This document shows, one piece after another, positions 1-5,820 of a stretch of DNA of 12,203 bases. Below the pieces are notes generated by a model. It saw nothing but the letters and a program-made list of their open reading frames with translations, did not search any database and was not told where the DNA came from. The translations under genes and the position numbers were made by a program. Numbering within the stretch: position 1 is the first letter of the stretch; each line of letters begins with the position of its first letter. The DNA lies in assembly GCA_964623265.1 (NCBI GenBank), contig CAZUTK010000080.1:1-12203 (forward strand). The letters are read 5' to 3'. This stretch comes from CAZUTK01 sp964623265 (GTDB lineage Bacteria > Electryoneota > B3-LCP).

Positions 1-55
1 CCGCGAGGGCGGCCGGACCATCGGCGCCGGCGTGGTCACCAAGATACTGGAGTGA
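1..55 (+). CDS. tuf: Elongation factor Tu, C-terminal end (partial)
   Basis: Only the last 17 codons and a UGA stop are inside the window; the frame starts at base 2. The translation REGGRTIGAGVVTKILE is the invariant C-terminus of EF-Tu domain III. EF-Tu is the GTPase that delivers aminoacyl-tRNA to the ribosomal A site. Its place just upstream of the S10 cluster is the standard end of the str operon (rpsL-rpsG-fusA-tuf), although here two extra genes separate it from rpsJ. Identity is secure despite the short fragment, because the GRTxGAGVVTKI ending is distinctive. It cannot be said from this window whether it is the only tuf copy. Confidence 0.95.
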   Translation, partial: REGGRTIGAGVVTKILE

Positions 56-59
56 TATC

Positions 60-66
60 AAGGAGG
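60..66 (+). promoter_or_regulatory. Strong Shine-Dalgarno site of the small cassette gene
   Basis: AAGGAGG, a full anti-16S match, ends four bases before the ATG at 71. It begins five bases after the tuf stop. It is one of the best ribosome-binding sites in the window and argues that the short downstream gene is really translated, probably from the abundant tuf transcript. Confidence 0.8.
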
Positions 67-70
67 AATT

Positions 71-313
71 ATGCCTGGACTTGATGAAGAAATCAAGGCC
101 TTTGAGCGACTTCTTCCAAAACTTTTATCTTCGGATCAAGGCAAATTTGCCTTGATATTCGAGGGGAAATTGTTGGGGACATTTACCAGTCAAGAAGATG
201 CATTGAAGTTTGGCCTCGAAAAAGTGGGCAATAAAGAATTCTTGATTCGGCAAATAGTCCCACAGTTGGAGCCCTTGTACTTTTTTCACGGGATAAGCAC
301 ATGCCTCTCGTAA
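71..313 (+). CDS. Small conserved-type protein of unknown function, partner of a retropepsin-like gene
   Basis: An 80-residue soluble protein with no signal peptide or membrane segment. An acidic helix (about residues 4-20) is followed by GKFALIFEGKLLGTF (24-38), which looks like two beta strands, then a helix with QEDALKFGLEKVG (41-53) and FLIRQI (57-62). This beta-beta-alpha pattern resembles the DUF5678-type small domains I remember from many bacteria, but that is recall and not a search result. No catalytic motif is visible. The start is chosen by the perfect AAGGAGG four bases upstream. The last 13 bases overlap the protease reading frame that starts at 301, which suggests translational coupling and a joint role. 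Base composition is AT-richer than the ribosomal genes (25 of 60 GC in bases 121-180), consistent with an inserted cassette. Function unknown. Confidence 0.75.
   Translation: MPGLDEEIKAFERLLPKLLSSDQGKFALIFEGKLLGTFTSQEDALKFGLEKVGNKEFLIRQIVPQLEPLYFFHGISTCLS
135..156. repeat. Perfect 22-bp palindrome
   Basis: The half-site ATCAAGGCAAA (135-145) is followed directly by its exact reverse complement TTTGCCTTGAT (146-156). No base is mismatched, and symmetry ends at 134/157. It lies inside the small gene at 71-313 and spans codons for S21 to I29. As RNA it could fold into a nine-pair stem with an AATT loop. No T-run follows, so it is not a classic terminator. It could be an operator-like protein site, an RNA hairpin, or chance. 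Confidence 0.85.
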
Positions 314-732
314 CCGGCAAAGATCCGAATATGGCTTCTATCGGATTACTGCTTCCTGTTATGTTGGCGCCTTCTATGCCTATCAGATAGTTGCGCGGAA
401 AGGAGAAAAAAGAAACAACGGAGTGGAAAAAACTCACCGCTTTGGTAGATACAGGGTCAGCAAGAACCGTAGTTCGTGCTGGAATTTGTTCAGAATTGAA
501 ATTGACGCCGCGAAATCGTATACAAATAGCTACTGCAGGTGAACCTTGTTTTGCGTATGAATACGACGTGTCGCTCTTTTTCCCGATGCTTAACATCGCG
601 TTTGAAACGATTTTTGTTTTAGAAGCGCCGCTCGCAGGACAAAACATTACATGTTTGATTGGACGTGATCTGCTTAGTCGTGGCATCTTATACTATAATG
701 GTTTCGACAATTCCTATACAATCGGATTTTAA
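301..732 (+). pseudogene. Retropepsin-like aspartic protease with an in-frame amber codon
   Basis: One frame runs from ATG 301 to UAA 730-732 and is broken only by UAG at 388-390 (codon 30). Downstream, ALVDTGSA (47-54) is the catalytic D-T-G/S motif of retropepsin-type aspartic proteases, with D50 as the nucleophile-activating residue. CLIGRDLLSRG (118-128) is the hydrophobic-G-R-D segment of the family's second half. These enzymes act as homodimers with one Asp per subunit. The start MPLVTGKDPN fits the short N-terminal strand of such bacterial proteins, and ATG 301 overlaps the upstream gene by 13 bases. The full length would be about 143 residues. Translation could alternatively restart at TTG 391 (113 residues, catalytic Asp kept), but no good ribosome-binding site precedes it. 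UAG ends several genes here (rplW, rpsS, rpsN, rpsH, rplR), so recoding is unlikely. The amber may be a true mutation, readthrough, or a sequence error. Confidence 0.7.
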
Positions 733-746
733 GATTGGTAATAAAT

Positions 747-1055
747 ATGCCCGGACAGAACATCCGCATTCGACTGAAAGCGTACGATCACAGTCTGATC
801 GACAAATCCGCAGAGAAAATCATCCGCACCGCGCGTTCCACGGGGGCGGTGATTTCCGGACCAGTTCCGCTGCCGACGAAGAAGACCGTCTATACAGTGC
901 TCCGTTCGCCGCACGTGGACAAGAAATCCCGCGAGCAGTTCGAAACTAGGATTCACAAGCGGCTGATTGAGATCTTGAATTCGAACACGAAAACCATTGA
1001 CGCACTGATGAAGCTCGAGCTTCCCGCTGGTGTGGACATCGAAATCAAAACCTGA
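747..1055 (+). CDS. rpsJ: 30S ribosomal protein S10
   Basis: A 102-residue protein, the usual S10 length. It opens with QNIRIRLKAYDHSLID and contains the family pattern SGPVPLPTKKTVYTVLRSPHVDKKSREQFE in the middle (about 37-66). The C-terminal strand is ALMKLELPAGVDIEIK. S10 sits in the 30S head, and in many bacteria it also binds NusB in transcription antitermination. ATG 747 is preferred over an in-frame TTG at 735, because family members begin two or three residues before QxIRIRLKAYD. The ribosome-binding site is poor. It is the first ribosomal gene after the inserted cassette, 14 bases beyond the protease stop. Confidence 0.98.
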   Translation: MPGQNIRIRLKAYDHSLIDKSAEKIIRTARSTGAVISGPVPLPTKKTVYTVLRSPHVDKKSREQFETRIHKRLIEILNSNTKTIDALMKLELPAGVDIEIKT

Positions 1056-1057
1056 TC

Positions 1058-1076
1058 CCATTCTCGTTCTGAATGG
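1058..1076 (+). other. Small hairpin in the rpsJ-rplC gap
   Basis: CCATTC (1058-1063) pairs with GAATGG (1071-1076) around a seven-base loop, three bases after the rpsJ stop. There is no downstream T-run, so it is not an intrinsic terminator. The heptamer ATTCTCG occurs twice, at 1060-1066 and 1080-1086. It may have a minor role in mRNA stability or coupling, or it may be chance. Confidence 0.35.
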
Positions 1077-1103
1077 TGGATTCTCGCACTTTGAGTGAAA
1101 GAT

Positions 1104-1736
1104 ATGAGTTTCTCATTGGGTAAAAAGATCGGGATGACGCGCCTTTTCGACGAACAAGGCAATCACATCCCCGCAACGTTGATCCAGATCGGTCCCTGTT
1201 GGGTGACGCAGGTGAAAACAGCGGCGACCGACGGCTACGACGCTGTTCAGGTTGGCTTCCAACTGAAGAAAGCTAAAAACTTGAACAAACCCATGAAAGG
1301 TCATCTGCAGAAAGCCCACGTCGAGCCGTTGCGCTATTTGCGGGAATTCCGCGTAGCGGATGCTTCCCAATATAAGCCCGGCGATCTTCTGAGTCCGGAT
1401 CGGTTCAAAGTCGGGCAGGTCGTCACGATATCGGGCGTTTCGAAGGGGCGGGGTTTCGCAGGAGTGGTGAAGCGGCACGGCTTCGGCGGACCGAACGCCA
1501 CGCACGGCACGCACGAATACGACCGCCATCCCGGCGCCGTCGGTGCTCACACCGATCCCGGTCGTCTCTGGAAAGGGAAACGCCTTCCGGGTCATATGGG
1601 GCACGCGCGCGTCACGGTCAAGAACCTGAATGTGCTGAAGGTGGATGCCGAGCAGAATTTGATGTTGGTAAAAGGCGCAGTTCCCGGCGCGCGAAATGCT
1701 TTTGTGGAAATCGTACTTTCCGGCAAGCTGTCATGA
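1104..1736 (+). CDS. rplC: 50S ribosomal protein L3
   Basis: A 210-residue protein of normal L3 length. It begins with SLGKKIGMTRLFDEQG (4-19). It carries the family core KGRGFAGVVKRHGFGG (114-129), the THGTHE stretch (133-138), and GRLWKGKRLPGHMG (153-166), the extended loop that reaches toward the peptidyl transferase centre. L3 binds 23S rRNA early in 50S assembly. ATG 1104 is chosen because KKIGMT follows at the usual distance; an in-frame GTG at 1095 would add only three residues. The stop overlaps the rplD start in an ATGA arrangement. The variant GAVGAHTDPGR, where proteobacteria have a Gln-rich segment, is a lineage difference and not a defect. Confidence 0.98.
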   Translation: MSFSLGKKIGMTRLFDEQGNHIPATLIQIGPCWVTQVKTAATDGYDAVQVGFQLKKAKNLNKPMKGHLQKAHVEPLRYLREFRVADASQYKPGDLLSPDRFKVGQVVTISGVSKGRGFAGVVKRHGFGGPNATHGTHEYDRHPGAVGAHTDPGRLWKGKRLPGHMGHARVTVKNLNVLKVDAEQNLMLVKGAVPGARNAFVEIVLSGKLS

Positions 1737-2365
1737 AATTTCCGGTTTATAATCTGCAGGGAGCTCCTTCCGGACAGGAAGTGGAGATCCCCGATGACAT
1801 CGTGAACATCACGCCTCACGCGCATGCGATGTACCTGGCGGTGAAGAGGCAGCTGGCGCGCCAGCGTCAGGGCACGCATATGACCAAGAATCGCGCTCTG
1901 GTGCGCGGCGGCGGCAAGAAGCCCTGGCGTCAAAAAGGACGCGGCAGTGCTCGTGCCGGGACCATTCGATCACCCATCTGGCGGGGCGGCGGCAGGGTCT
2001 TCGGTCCATCCCCGCATCTTTATGATGTCAATTTGCCCGCGAAGGTGCTGAAATTGGCGCGCAGGTCGGCGTTCGCCGCGAAAGCCCGCGAGGGCGGTTT
2101 ACGCATCGTGGAAGACTTCCGTCTGGAAAAGCCGAAAACGAAGGAACTGTACGGCATTTTGAAGGGATTTCAGACGCAGGATGATCCCGTGATCATTCTG
2201 CTGCCCGAGTATGATACCACACTCCATCTGTCGGCTCGCAATATCCCGTATTGCTGCGTGCAGAAGTCTGCCGCTGTTTCAACCTATGAGCTCATTCGAC
2301 ATAAGACGATCCTGCTGCAGAAAAGCGCGGTCGAGCCCCTAATCGAGGTATTGAGACGTGCCTAA
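1733..2365 (+). CDS. rplD: 50S ribosomal protein L4
   Basis: A 210-residue L4 (uL4). The basic loop RALVRGGGKKPWRQKGRGSAR (54-74) followed by SPIWRGGGRVFGP (80-92) is the extension that lines the narrow part of the polypeptide exit tunnel, where macrolide-resistance changes occur. The globular part contains RSAFAAKAREGGLRIVEDF. In E. coli L4 also represses the S10 operon through the rpsJ leader, but no such leader is visible here because rpsJ follows the cassette directly. ATG 1733 overlaps the rplC stop by four bases, and its 3' end overlaps rplW by eight. Both overlaps imply coupled translation. Confidence 0.98.
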   Translation: MKFPVYNLQGAPSGQEVEIPDDIVNITPHAHAMYLAVKRQLARQRQGTHMTKNRALVRGGGKKPWRQKGRGSARAGTIRSPIWRGGGRVFGPSPHLYDVNLPAKVLKLARRSAFAAKAREGGLRIVEDFRLEKPKTKELYGILKGFQTQDDPVIILLPEYDTTLHLSARNIPYCCVQKSAAVSTYELIRHKTILLQKSAVEPLIEVLRRA

Positions 2366-2648
2366 AGAACGTATGATCCTGAGGCGCCCGCTGCTGACGG
2401 AAAAATCCACGCGGATGCAGGACAGCCTGAATCAGGTGGTTTTCGAAGTGGACCGGGGCGCGAATAAGATACAGATTCAGCAAGCCGTTGAGAAGCGCTT
2501 CAACGTCAAAGTTGAAAAAGTGCGCACAATGCACTTCATGGGAAAATTGAAGCGCCAGGGTCGCTTCGAGGGGCGTCGCAGTTCCTGGAAGAAAGCCGTC
2601 GTCGTTTTGGCGGAAGGGCAGAAAATCGAATTCTTCGAGAACGTGTAG
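2358..2648 (+). CDS. rplW: 50S ribosomal protein L23
   Basis: A 96-residue L23 (uL23). It begins PKERMILRRPLLTEKSTRMQ, with the conserved RPLLTEKST helix start, then NQVVFEVDRGANKIQIQQAVEKRF and VKVEKVRTMHFMGK. The C-terminus AVVVLAEGQKIEFFEN is the typical final strand. L23 lies at the tunnel exit and docks signal recognition particle and trigger factor. The GTG start at 2358 lies inside the end of rplD and gives the usual length; ATG 2373 would cut into the conserved N-terminus. It ends with UAG two bases before rplB. Confidence 0.97.
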   Translation: MPKERMILRRPLLTEKSTRMQDSLNQVVFEVDRGANKIQIQQAVEKRFNVKVEKVRTMHFMGKLKRQGRFEGRRSSWKKAVVVLAEGQKIEFFENV

Positions 2649-2650
2649 TT

Positions 2651-3481
2651 ATGGCTCTGAAAAAATACCGACCAATAACTCCCAGCCGTCGCTTCATGGT
2701 GAAGATCGACAACAGCGATCTGACCCCGAAGCCGAGGGAAAAATCGTTGACCATTCCGAAGCCGTCCACAGGCGGGCGGAACAACTACGGGCGGGTGACG
2801 ACGCGGCACCGCGGCGGCGGCAATAAACGCGCTTACCGCATTATTGATTTCAAGCGTGACAAGCACGGCATTCCCGCTAAGGTTGCAGCCATCGAGTATG
2901 ATCCCAATCGGACCGCTCGAATCGCTCTGCTGCATTACGCCGATGGGGAAAAACGCTACATCCTGGCTCCGGTCGGAATGCGGCCCGGGGACCGCGTCAT
3001 GTCGGGGGAAAAAGCCGATATACGCGTGGGCAACGCATTGCCGTTGAAGGATATTCCGCTGGGCACGATGATTCACAACATCGAACTGCGCAAGGGAGGG
3101 GGCGGGAAGCTGGTGCGCACCGCGGGAGGATCTGCACAGCTCGTCGCCAGGGAAGGCAACTACGCTAATGTACGCTTGTCTTCCGGCGAAGTTCGCAAGG
3201 TGCATGTCGAATGCCTTGCGACCATCGGTCAAGTGGGGAACGAAGATCATTCCAACATTTCGCTGGGGAAGGCGGGTGTGAAGCGATATATGGGGCGGCG
3301 TCCCCGCACCCGCGCCGTCGCGATGAATCCCATTGATCATCCCATGGGCGGCGGGGAAGGTCGCAGTTCCGGCGGTCGTCATCCCTGTTCACCCAAGGGA
3401 ATCCCCGCCAAGGGATATCGTACCCGCAGGAAAAATAAGAAGAGCGCCTTGATTGTAAAATCGCGGCATGAAAGAAAATAA
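2651..3481 (+). CDS. rplB: 50S ribosomal protein L2
   Basis: A 276-residue L2 (uL2) of standard length. It opens ALKKYRPITPSRRFM and shows the OB and SH3-like domains with RHRGGGNKRAYRIIDFKR (52-69), MIHNIELRKGGGGKLVRTAG (140-159) and the C-terminal RPRTRAVAMNPIDHPMGGGEG (217-237). L2 is needed for subunit association and supports the peptidyl transferase centre. D229-H230 match the conserved Asp-His pair (228-229 in E. coli). The next conserved His (E. coli 231) is Met232 here, a form I recall from Bacteroidetes and relatives. A Gly/Arg-rich, highly basic tail follows. ATG 2651 lies two bases after the rplW stop, so translation is probably coupled. Confidence 0.98.
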   Translation: MALKKYRPITPSRRFMVKIDNSDLTPKPREKSLTIPKPSTGGRNNYGRVTTRHRGGGNKRAYRIIDFKRDKHGIPAKVAAIEYDPNRTARIALLHYADGEKRYILAPVGMRPGDRVMSGEKADIRVGNALPLKDIPLGTMIHNIELRKGGGGKLVRTAGGSAQLVAREGNYANVRLSSGEVRKVHVECLATIGQVGNEDHSNISLGKAGVKRYMGRRPRTRAVAMNPIDHPMGGGEGRSSGGRHPCSPKGIPAKGYRTRRKNKKSALIVKSRHERK

Positions 3482-3506
3482 GAATGTTCTCTAATTGAAA
3501 ATCACT

Positions 3507-3794
3507 ATGCCCAGATCGGTGAAAAAGGGACCCTACATTGACGCCAAGCTGCTCAGCCGAGTGCAGGAGATGAACGCCAAGGGTCAGAAGAAAGTTGTGA
3601 AGACTTGGGCGCGGCGTTCCATGATTCCGCCCGAATTTGTGGGACACACGCTGGCCATCCACAACGGGAAAAAATTCCTGCCGGTGTTCATCACAGAAAA
3701 TATGGTGGGGCACAAACTGGGAGAGTTCGCGCCGACCAGAACGTTTCGCGGTCACAGCGGCAAGAAAGCCGATCGCACGAGTCGAGTATCGTAG
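3507..3794 (+). CDS. rpsS: 30S ribosomal protein S19
   Basis: A 95-residue S19 (uS19). It begins PRSVKKGPYID and contains VVKTWARRSMIPPEFVGHTLAIHNGKKF across residues 29-56, then the conserved ENMVGHKLGEFAPTRTFRGH (64-83) and a basic C-terminal tail ending SRVS. S19 sits in the 30S head with S13 and contacts the A-site tRNA finger region. ATG 3507 is preferred over an in-frame TTG at 3495, since PRSxKKGP is the universal N-terminus. It ends in UAG and is followed 17 bases later by rplV. Confidence 0.98.
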   Translation: MPRSVKKGPYIDAKLLSRVQEMNAKGQKKVVKTWARRSMIPPEFVGHTLAIHNGKKFLPVFITENMVGHKLGEFAPTRTFRGHSGKKADRTSRVS

Positions 3795-3811
3795 ACAACA
3801 GGGAAGCGAAA

Positions 3812-4150
3812 ATGGAAGCCAGAGCGATTGCCCGATACATCCGGATCGCACCTCGCAAGATGGTGCTCGTCGCGGATCTCGTCCGCGGTAAAAAAGTCAA
3901 CGAGGCTTTGAATATTCTGCATTATACGCCGAAGAGATCGTCCCTTGTGATCGAAAAAACCGTGCGGTCCGCTCTGGCGAACCTGATGAACAACGAGAAT
4001 GCGAAGAATATCAACGTGGACGATGCCGTGATCAAGGAGATCCGCGTCAACGAAGGCACCACCTGGAAGCGGTGGAGTCCGCGAGCCATGGGGCGCGCCA
4101 CGCGCATCCGCAAGCGCACCAGCTACTTGCACGTCACCTTGTCCGTTTAA
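3812..4150 (+). CDS. rplV: 50S ribosomal protein L22
   Basis: A 112-residue L22 (uL22). The start MEARAIARYIRIAPRKMVLV has the conserved RxxPRK motif, followed by DLVRGKKVNEALNILHYTPK. The long beta hairpin with WKRWSPRAMGRATRIRKRTSY (about 83-103) projects into the exit tunnel, where changes affect macrolide response. The reading frame is open far upstream, inside rpsS. ATG 3812 is chosen because it starts the family homology and has GGGAAG (3801-3806) as a ribosome-binding site. It ends 13 bases before the rpsC start. Confidence 0.97.
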   Translation: MEARAIARYIRIAPRKMVLVADLVRGKKVNEALNILHYTPKRSSLVIEKTVRSALANLMNNENAKNINVDDAVIKEIRVNEGTTWKRWSPRAMGRATRIRKRTSYLHVTLSV

Positions 4151-4163
4151 TCGAGGAGAAGAT

Positions 4164-4814
4164 TTGGGTCAGAAAACAAATCCCATCGGTCTGCGACTGG
4201 GAATCAACAAAACCTGGGCATCAAATTGGTTTGACGAGAAGAATTTCTCGGAAAAATTGAAGGAAGATCTCCTGCTGCGGCGCTACATCCGACAGCGTTT
4301 GCAGAATGCGGGCGTCGCCAATATCATTATTGAACGAACCCCTAAACGCATCGTCTTGACGGTGACGACCGCACGCCCCGGCATCGTCATCGGCCAGAAG
4401 GGGCGCAATGTTGATATCCTGAAAAACGAATTGAAGACTCTGACCTCGAAAGAAGTTCAACTGAATATCGTCGAAATCAAACGACCGGAATTGGAAGCGC
4501 AATTGGTGGCGGACAGCATCGCCCGACAGCTCGAAGGCAGAGTTTCCTTCCGCCGCGCCATGAAGAAAGCCATTATGGCGACGCGCCGCATGGGTGCGGA
4601 AGGCATCAAGATCATCTGCTCGGGAAGATTGGGCGGAGCGGAAATGGCGAGAACGGAACAGTATAAGGAAGGGCGCATCCCGCTGCACACTCTGCGCGCG
4701 GATATTGACTACGCCACTTCCGTCTCGAGGACCACATACGGTGCCATCGGCGTGAAAGTCTGGATCTGCAAAGGCGAAATCCTCGGCAAGGAAAAAGCCG
4801 CGGAACCCGCGTAA
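4164..4814 (+). CDS. rpsC: 30S ribosomal protein S3
   Basis: A 216-residue S3 (uS3). It begins GQKTNPIGLRLG, the universal S3 N-terminus, read from a TTG start at 4164 preceded by GAGGAG (4153-4158). The KH type-2 domain has IGQKG (76-80) as its GxxG nucleic-acid loop. The C-terminal domain has GRVSFRRAMKKAI, GIKIICSGRLGGAEMAR and REGRIPLHTLRADIDY-type sequence (here KEGRIPLHTLRADIDYA). S3 forms part of the mRNA entry channel with S4 and S5. The rare TTG start is well supported because no ATG or GTG lies nearby in frame. Short spacing to rplP (23 bases). Confidence 0.98.
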   Translation: MGQKTNPIGLRLGINKTWASNWFDEKNFSEKLKEDLLLRRYIRQRLQNAGVANIIIERTPKRIVLTVTTARPGIVIGQKGRNVDILKNELKTLTSKEVQLNIVEIKRPELEAQLVADSIARQLEGRVSFRRAMKKAIMATRRMGAEGIKIICSGRLGGAEMARTEQYKEGRIPLHTLRADIDYATSVSRTTYGAIGVKVWICKGEILGKEKAAEPA

Positions 4815-4837
4815 TCCGCAACTGAGCCAGGACTCTT

Positions 4838-5251
4838 ATGTTAGCTCCAAAAAGAATCAAACATCGCAAGCAGCAGCGGGGTAGGATGACCGGCAAAGCC
4901 ACCCGTGGCAATCAGATCAGCTTCGGGCAATTCGGCTTGAAAGCCACAGAACCCTGCTGGATGACCAACCGTCAGATTGAGGCGGCGCGCGTCGCCATCA
5001 CGCGTTACATCAAGCGCGGCGGTAAAGTCTGGATCCGGATCTTCCCGGACAAGCCGATCACGCAGAAGCCGGCGGAGACGCGCATGGGCAAGGGAAAAGG
5101 ATCGCCGGAAGGTTGGGTGGCGGTCATCAAACCCGGCAGGATCCTCTTCGAAGTCGAAGGAGTTTCCGAGGAAGTCGCCCGTGAAGCCATGCGTCTGGCA
5201 TCGAATAAGCTGCCCATCAAGACGCGTTTTGTCGTTCGTGAGGCTTTCTGA
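4838..5251 (+). CDS. rplP: 50S ribosomal protein L16
   Basis: A 137-residue L16 (uL16) of standard length. It begins MLAPKRIKHRKQQRGRM and contains FGQFGLKATEPCWMTNRQIEAAR (29-51), then RIFPDKPITQKPAETRMGKGKG (67-88). The loop RMGKGKG, with R82 matching the Arg hydroxylated in E. coli (81), lies near the A site and the peptidyl transferase centre. L16 binds 23S rRNA late in assembly and helps place A-site tRNA. ATG 4838 fits the family start. Its UGA stop is one base before the rpmC start. Confidence 0.98.
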   Translation: MLAPKRIKHRKQQRGRMTGKATRGNQISFGQFGLKATEPCWMTNRQIEAARVAITRYIKRGGKVWIRIFPDKPITQKPAETRMGKGKGSPEGWVAVIKPGRILFEVEGVSEEVAREAMRLASNKLPIKTRFVVREAF

Positions 5252-5252
5252 T

Positions 5253-5474
5253 ATGAAGATGCATGAGATAAAGCAATTATCGCGGGAAGAGATCGCGCAG
5301 CGACTGCAAGACGCCCGCGAAGAGTTGCACAATCTGCGTTTCCAACTCGCCACACATCAGCTGGATAACCAGGTGAAAGTGAGAATCGCCCGCCGGAATC
5401 TCGCCCGGTTGATCACGGTGATGCACGAGTTCGAATTAGGAATACGCCAAGAGCCGGAGAAGAAACAAGCATGA
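5253..5474 (+). CDS. rpmC: 50S ribosomal protein L29
   Basis: A 73-residue L29 (uL29), a two-helix hairpin. MHEIKQLSREEIAQRLQDAR and EELHNLRFQLATHQLDN are followed by RIARRNLARLITV, the family's RRxIARxxTV pattern. L29 sits next to L23 at the tunnel exit. The frame is open upstream within rplP. ATG 5253 has GAGG at 5240-5243 nine bases before it; ATG 5259 is a possible alternative that would remove two residues. The C-terminal tail EPEKKQA is slightly longer than usual. The stop overlaps the rpsQ start (ATGA). Confidence 0.95.
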   Translation: MKMHEIKQLSREEIAQRLQDAREELHNLRFQLATHQLDNQVKVRIARRNLARLITVMHEFELGIRQEPEKKQA

Positions 5475-5743
5475 CACCGACTGTCGTTCAAGAACGCCGG
5501 CCGCGCAGGACGAAAATCGGATTGGTCGTCAGCAACAAGATGCAGAAGACCATCACGGTGGCAGTCGAACGGCGGGTGCAGCACACTCTTTACAAGAAGT
5601 ATTATCGCCGCACGGAAAAATTTCTGGCTCACGATGCCGAAAACCAGGCTCAGATCGGGGACAAGGTGCGCATCATGGAATGCCGGCCCTTATCCCGGCG
5701 CAAATGCTGGCGTCTGGTGGAAATCGTCGAACGGGCTAAATAA
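5471..5743 (+). CDS. rpsQ: 30S ribosomal protein S17
   Basis: A 90-residue S17 (uS17), an OB-fold protein of the 30S body that binds 16S rRNA early. After a short basic N-terminus, RRTKIGLVVSNKMQKTITVAVERR (residues 12-35) is the conserved GxVVSxKMxKTxxV motif. HTLYKKYYRRTEKFLAHD and GDKVRIMECRPLSRRKCWRLVEIVE complete the barrel, with the RPLSxxKxWRL signature intact. ATG 5471 overlaps the rpmC stop by four bases. This is the last gene of the S10 part; a 77-base gap with predicted hairpins follows. Confidence 0.97.
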   Translation: MTPTVVQERRPRRTKIGLVVSNKMQKTITVAVERRVQHTLYKKYYRRTEKFLAHDAENQAQIGDKVRIMECRPLSRRKCWRLVEIVERAK

Positions 5744-5820
5744 ATTGAAGCATCCGCAGCGCGGATGGAATGAGAATGATCAGCCGTCCGACCCCAAGGG
5801 ATCGGATGCAGGGAACTTCC
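5744..5820 (+). promoter_or_regulatory. Structured rpsQ-rplN leader with two hairpins
   Basis: This 77-base gap is the largest among the ribosomal genes and marks the S10/spc boundary where E. coli has a separate operon start. CATCCGC (5751-5757) pairs perfectly with GCGGATG (5761-5767) across a three-base loop. A second stem joins 5785-5791 with 5802-5808 (seven pairs including one G-U), with further pairs inside. The rplN ribosome-binding site CAGGGA (5809-5814) begins right after it. TTGAAG (5745-5750) is a weak -35-like match, but no good -10 follows. No T-run makes a terminator. A feedback-control or internal RNA-processing element is possible but unproven. Confidence 0.45.

Noticed and set aside
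301..732. UAG as a sense codon (altered genetic code)
   Set aside because: UAG is the natural stop of rplW, rpsS, rpsN, rpsH and rplR in this window at the expected family ends.
2477..3382. Long antisense open frame (301 codons) opposite rplW and rplB
   Set aside because: It is a shadow of GC-rich, Arg/Gly-rich coding. The protein has no recognisable domain, and the plus strand is a certain rplB.
5745..5777. Promoter for an independent spc operon
   Set aside because: TTGAAG is a possible -35, but the sequences 17-21 bases further (GAATGA, GAGAAT) are poor -10 matches. Not enough to call.
5770..5820. Longer L14 start at ATG 5770 or 5776
   Set aside because: The added residues match no L14 N-terminus, and CAGGGA is well placed for ATG 5821.
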